From contig CAAGEZ010000018.1 of NCBI GenBank assembly GCA_900768995.1, forward strand, positions 1-48,847: 48,847 bases of DNA, given 5' to 3'. Both the position numbers and the translations under genes were made by a program. Source of the DNA: Oscillospiraceae bacterium. Lineage in GTDB: Bacteria > Bacillota > Clostridia > Oscillospirales > Ruminococcaceae. Positions 48,778-48,847 of the stretch are shown piece by piece (the stretch's first letter is position 1; the number at the start of each line of letters is the position of its first letter). The notes beneath the pieces are model-generated. The model worked only from the letters and a program-made list of their open reading frames with translations. It made no database searches and was not told where the DNA came from.

Positions 48778-48847
48778 TGTTGCAGACAAGGCAAAAATCC
48801 GCAGGCGGGCTGTCGCCCGGCAAGGATTTTTAACGCAGTCTGCGGCA
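48778..48847. repeat. Palindromic MITE-like element upstream of pstB (cut by window end)
   Basis: Left arm 48778-48800 and right arm 48824-48847 are imperfect reverse complements over about 22 bases, sharing GCAGAC and AAAAATCC. The centre is a small GC-rich hairpin, CGGGC (48806-48810) and GCCCG (48815-48819). The form suggests a dispersed palindromic repeat. The element may extend past the window end. Confidence 0.55.

Noticed and set aside
1..48847. A genomic island or prophage explaining the pilus locus
   Set aside because: There are no integrase, tRNA ends, attachment repeats or phage genes. Composition is even except for the AT-rich GT39 gene and the 33.3-34.5 kb genes.

Overview
The window looks like chromosomal DNA of a low-to-mid GC Firmicute of the Oscillospiraceae, most likely Ruminococcus or a close relative. 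The reasons are the monoderm Pst/PhoPR genes, SpoVS, strong AGGAGG-type ribosome binding sites, TTGACA/TATAAT promoters, and a type IV pilus (T4P) locus with two adjacent pilin genes like those described in cellulose-adhering Ruminococcus albus. The species assignment is inference. I see no integrase, transposase, rRNA, tRNA or CRISPR array.

Layout. 1-1711 (minus): 5' part of a secreted choice-of-anchor A protein ending in an NPDQP(S/T) repeat stalk that runs off the window. 1922-10681 (minus): a second PilT-like ATPase with three small single-pass proteins, then pheA, an orphan GyrB/ParE-like subunit, a ProX-type deacylase, a hypothetical gene, a TadA-GNAT fusion and a degenerate CPBP-like membrane protein. 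10919-14480: dCMP deaminase (plus), AIM24 protein (minus), WYL regulator, YmdB-type phosphodiesterase and spoVS (plus). 14547-31174 is the main T4P locus: a GT39-like membrane glycosyltransferase, two pilins behind a perfect consensus promoter, pilT, pilB, divergent pilD, and a long minus operon pilC-pilMN(fused)-pilO-giant PilX/GspK-like protein-minor pilin-minor pilin with a Gly/Ser linker. 31492-36487 (minus): amidohydrolase, HEPN plus MNT-like pair, two unknown membrane proteins, a DUF6062-like protein and a transglutaminase lipoprotein. 36618-41289 (minus): flavin reductase-rubredoxin, ispF, ispD, unknown envelope proteins, a TPM protein, a 34-residue membrane peptide and a zinc-ribbon membrane protein. 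41572-44757 (plus): a three-gene biotin carboxyltransferase operon. 44886-48703 (minus): phoR, phoB, phoU and pstB, the 3' part of a pst operon.

How it works together. The pilus genes form a nearly complete monoderm T4P machine: extension and retraction ATPases, platform PilC, an alignment complex with PilM and PilN fused, prepilin peptidase, major pilins and a minor pilin set. PilQ and PilP are absent, as expected without an outer membrane. The adjacent GT39 protein could glycosylate pilin. The separate pilT2 mini-operon may be a second secretion or pilus-like device and is the least explained part of the window. The carboxyltransferase operon has the subunit composition of a methylmalonyl-CoA:pyruvate transcarboxylase (12S, 1.3S, 5S) and lacks a sodium-pump beta subunit. 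Coordinates of start codons were chosen from visible ribosome binding sites. Function calls rest on motif recognition without database searches.
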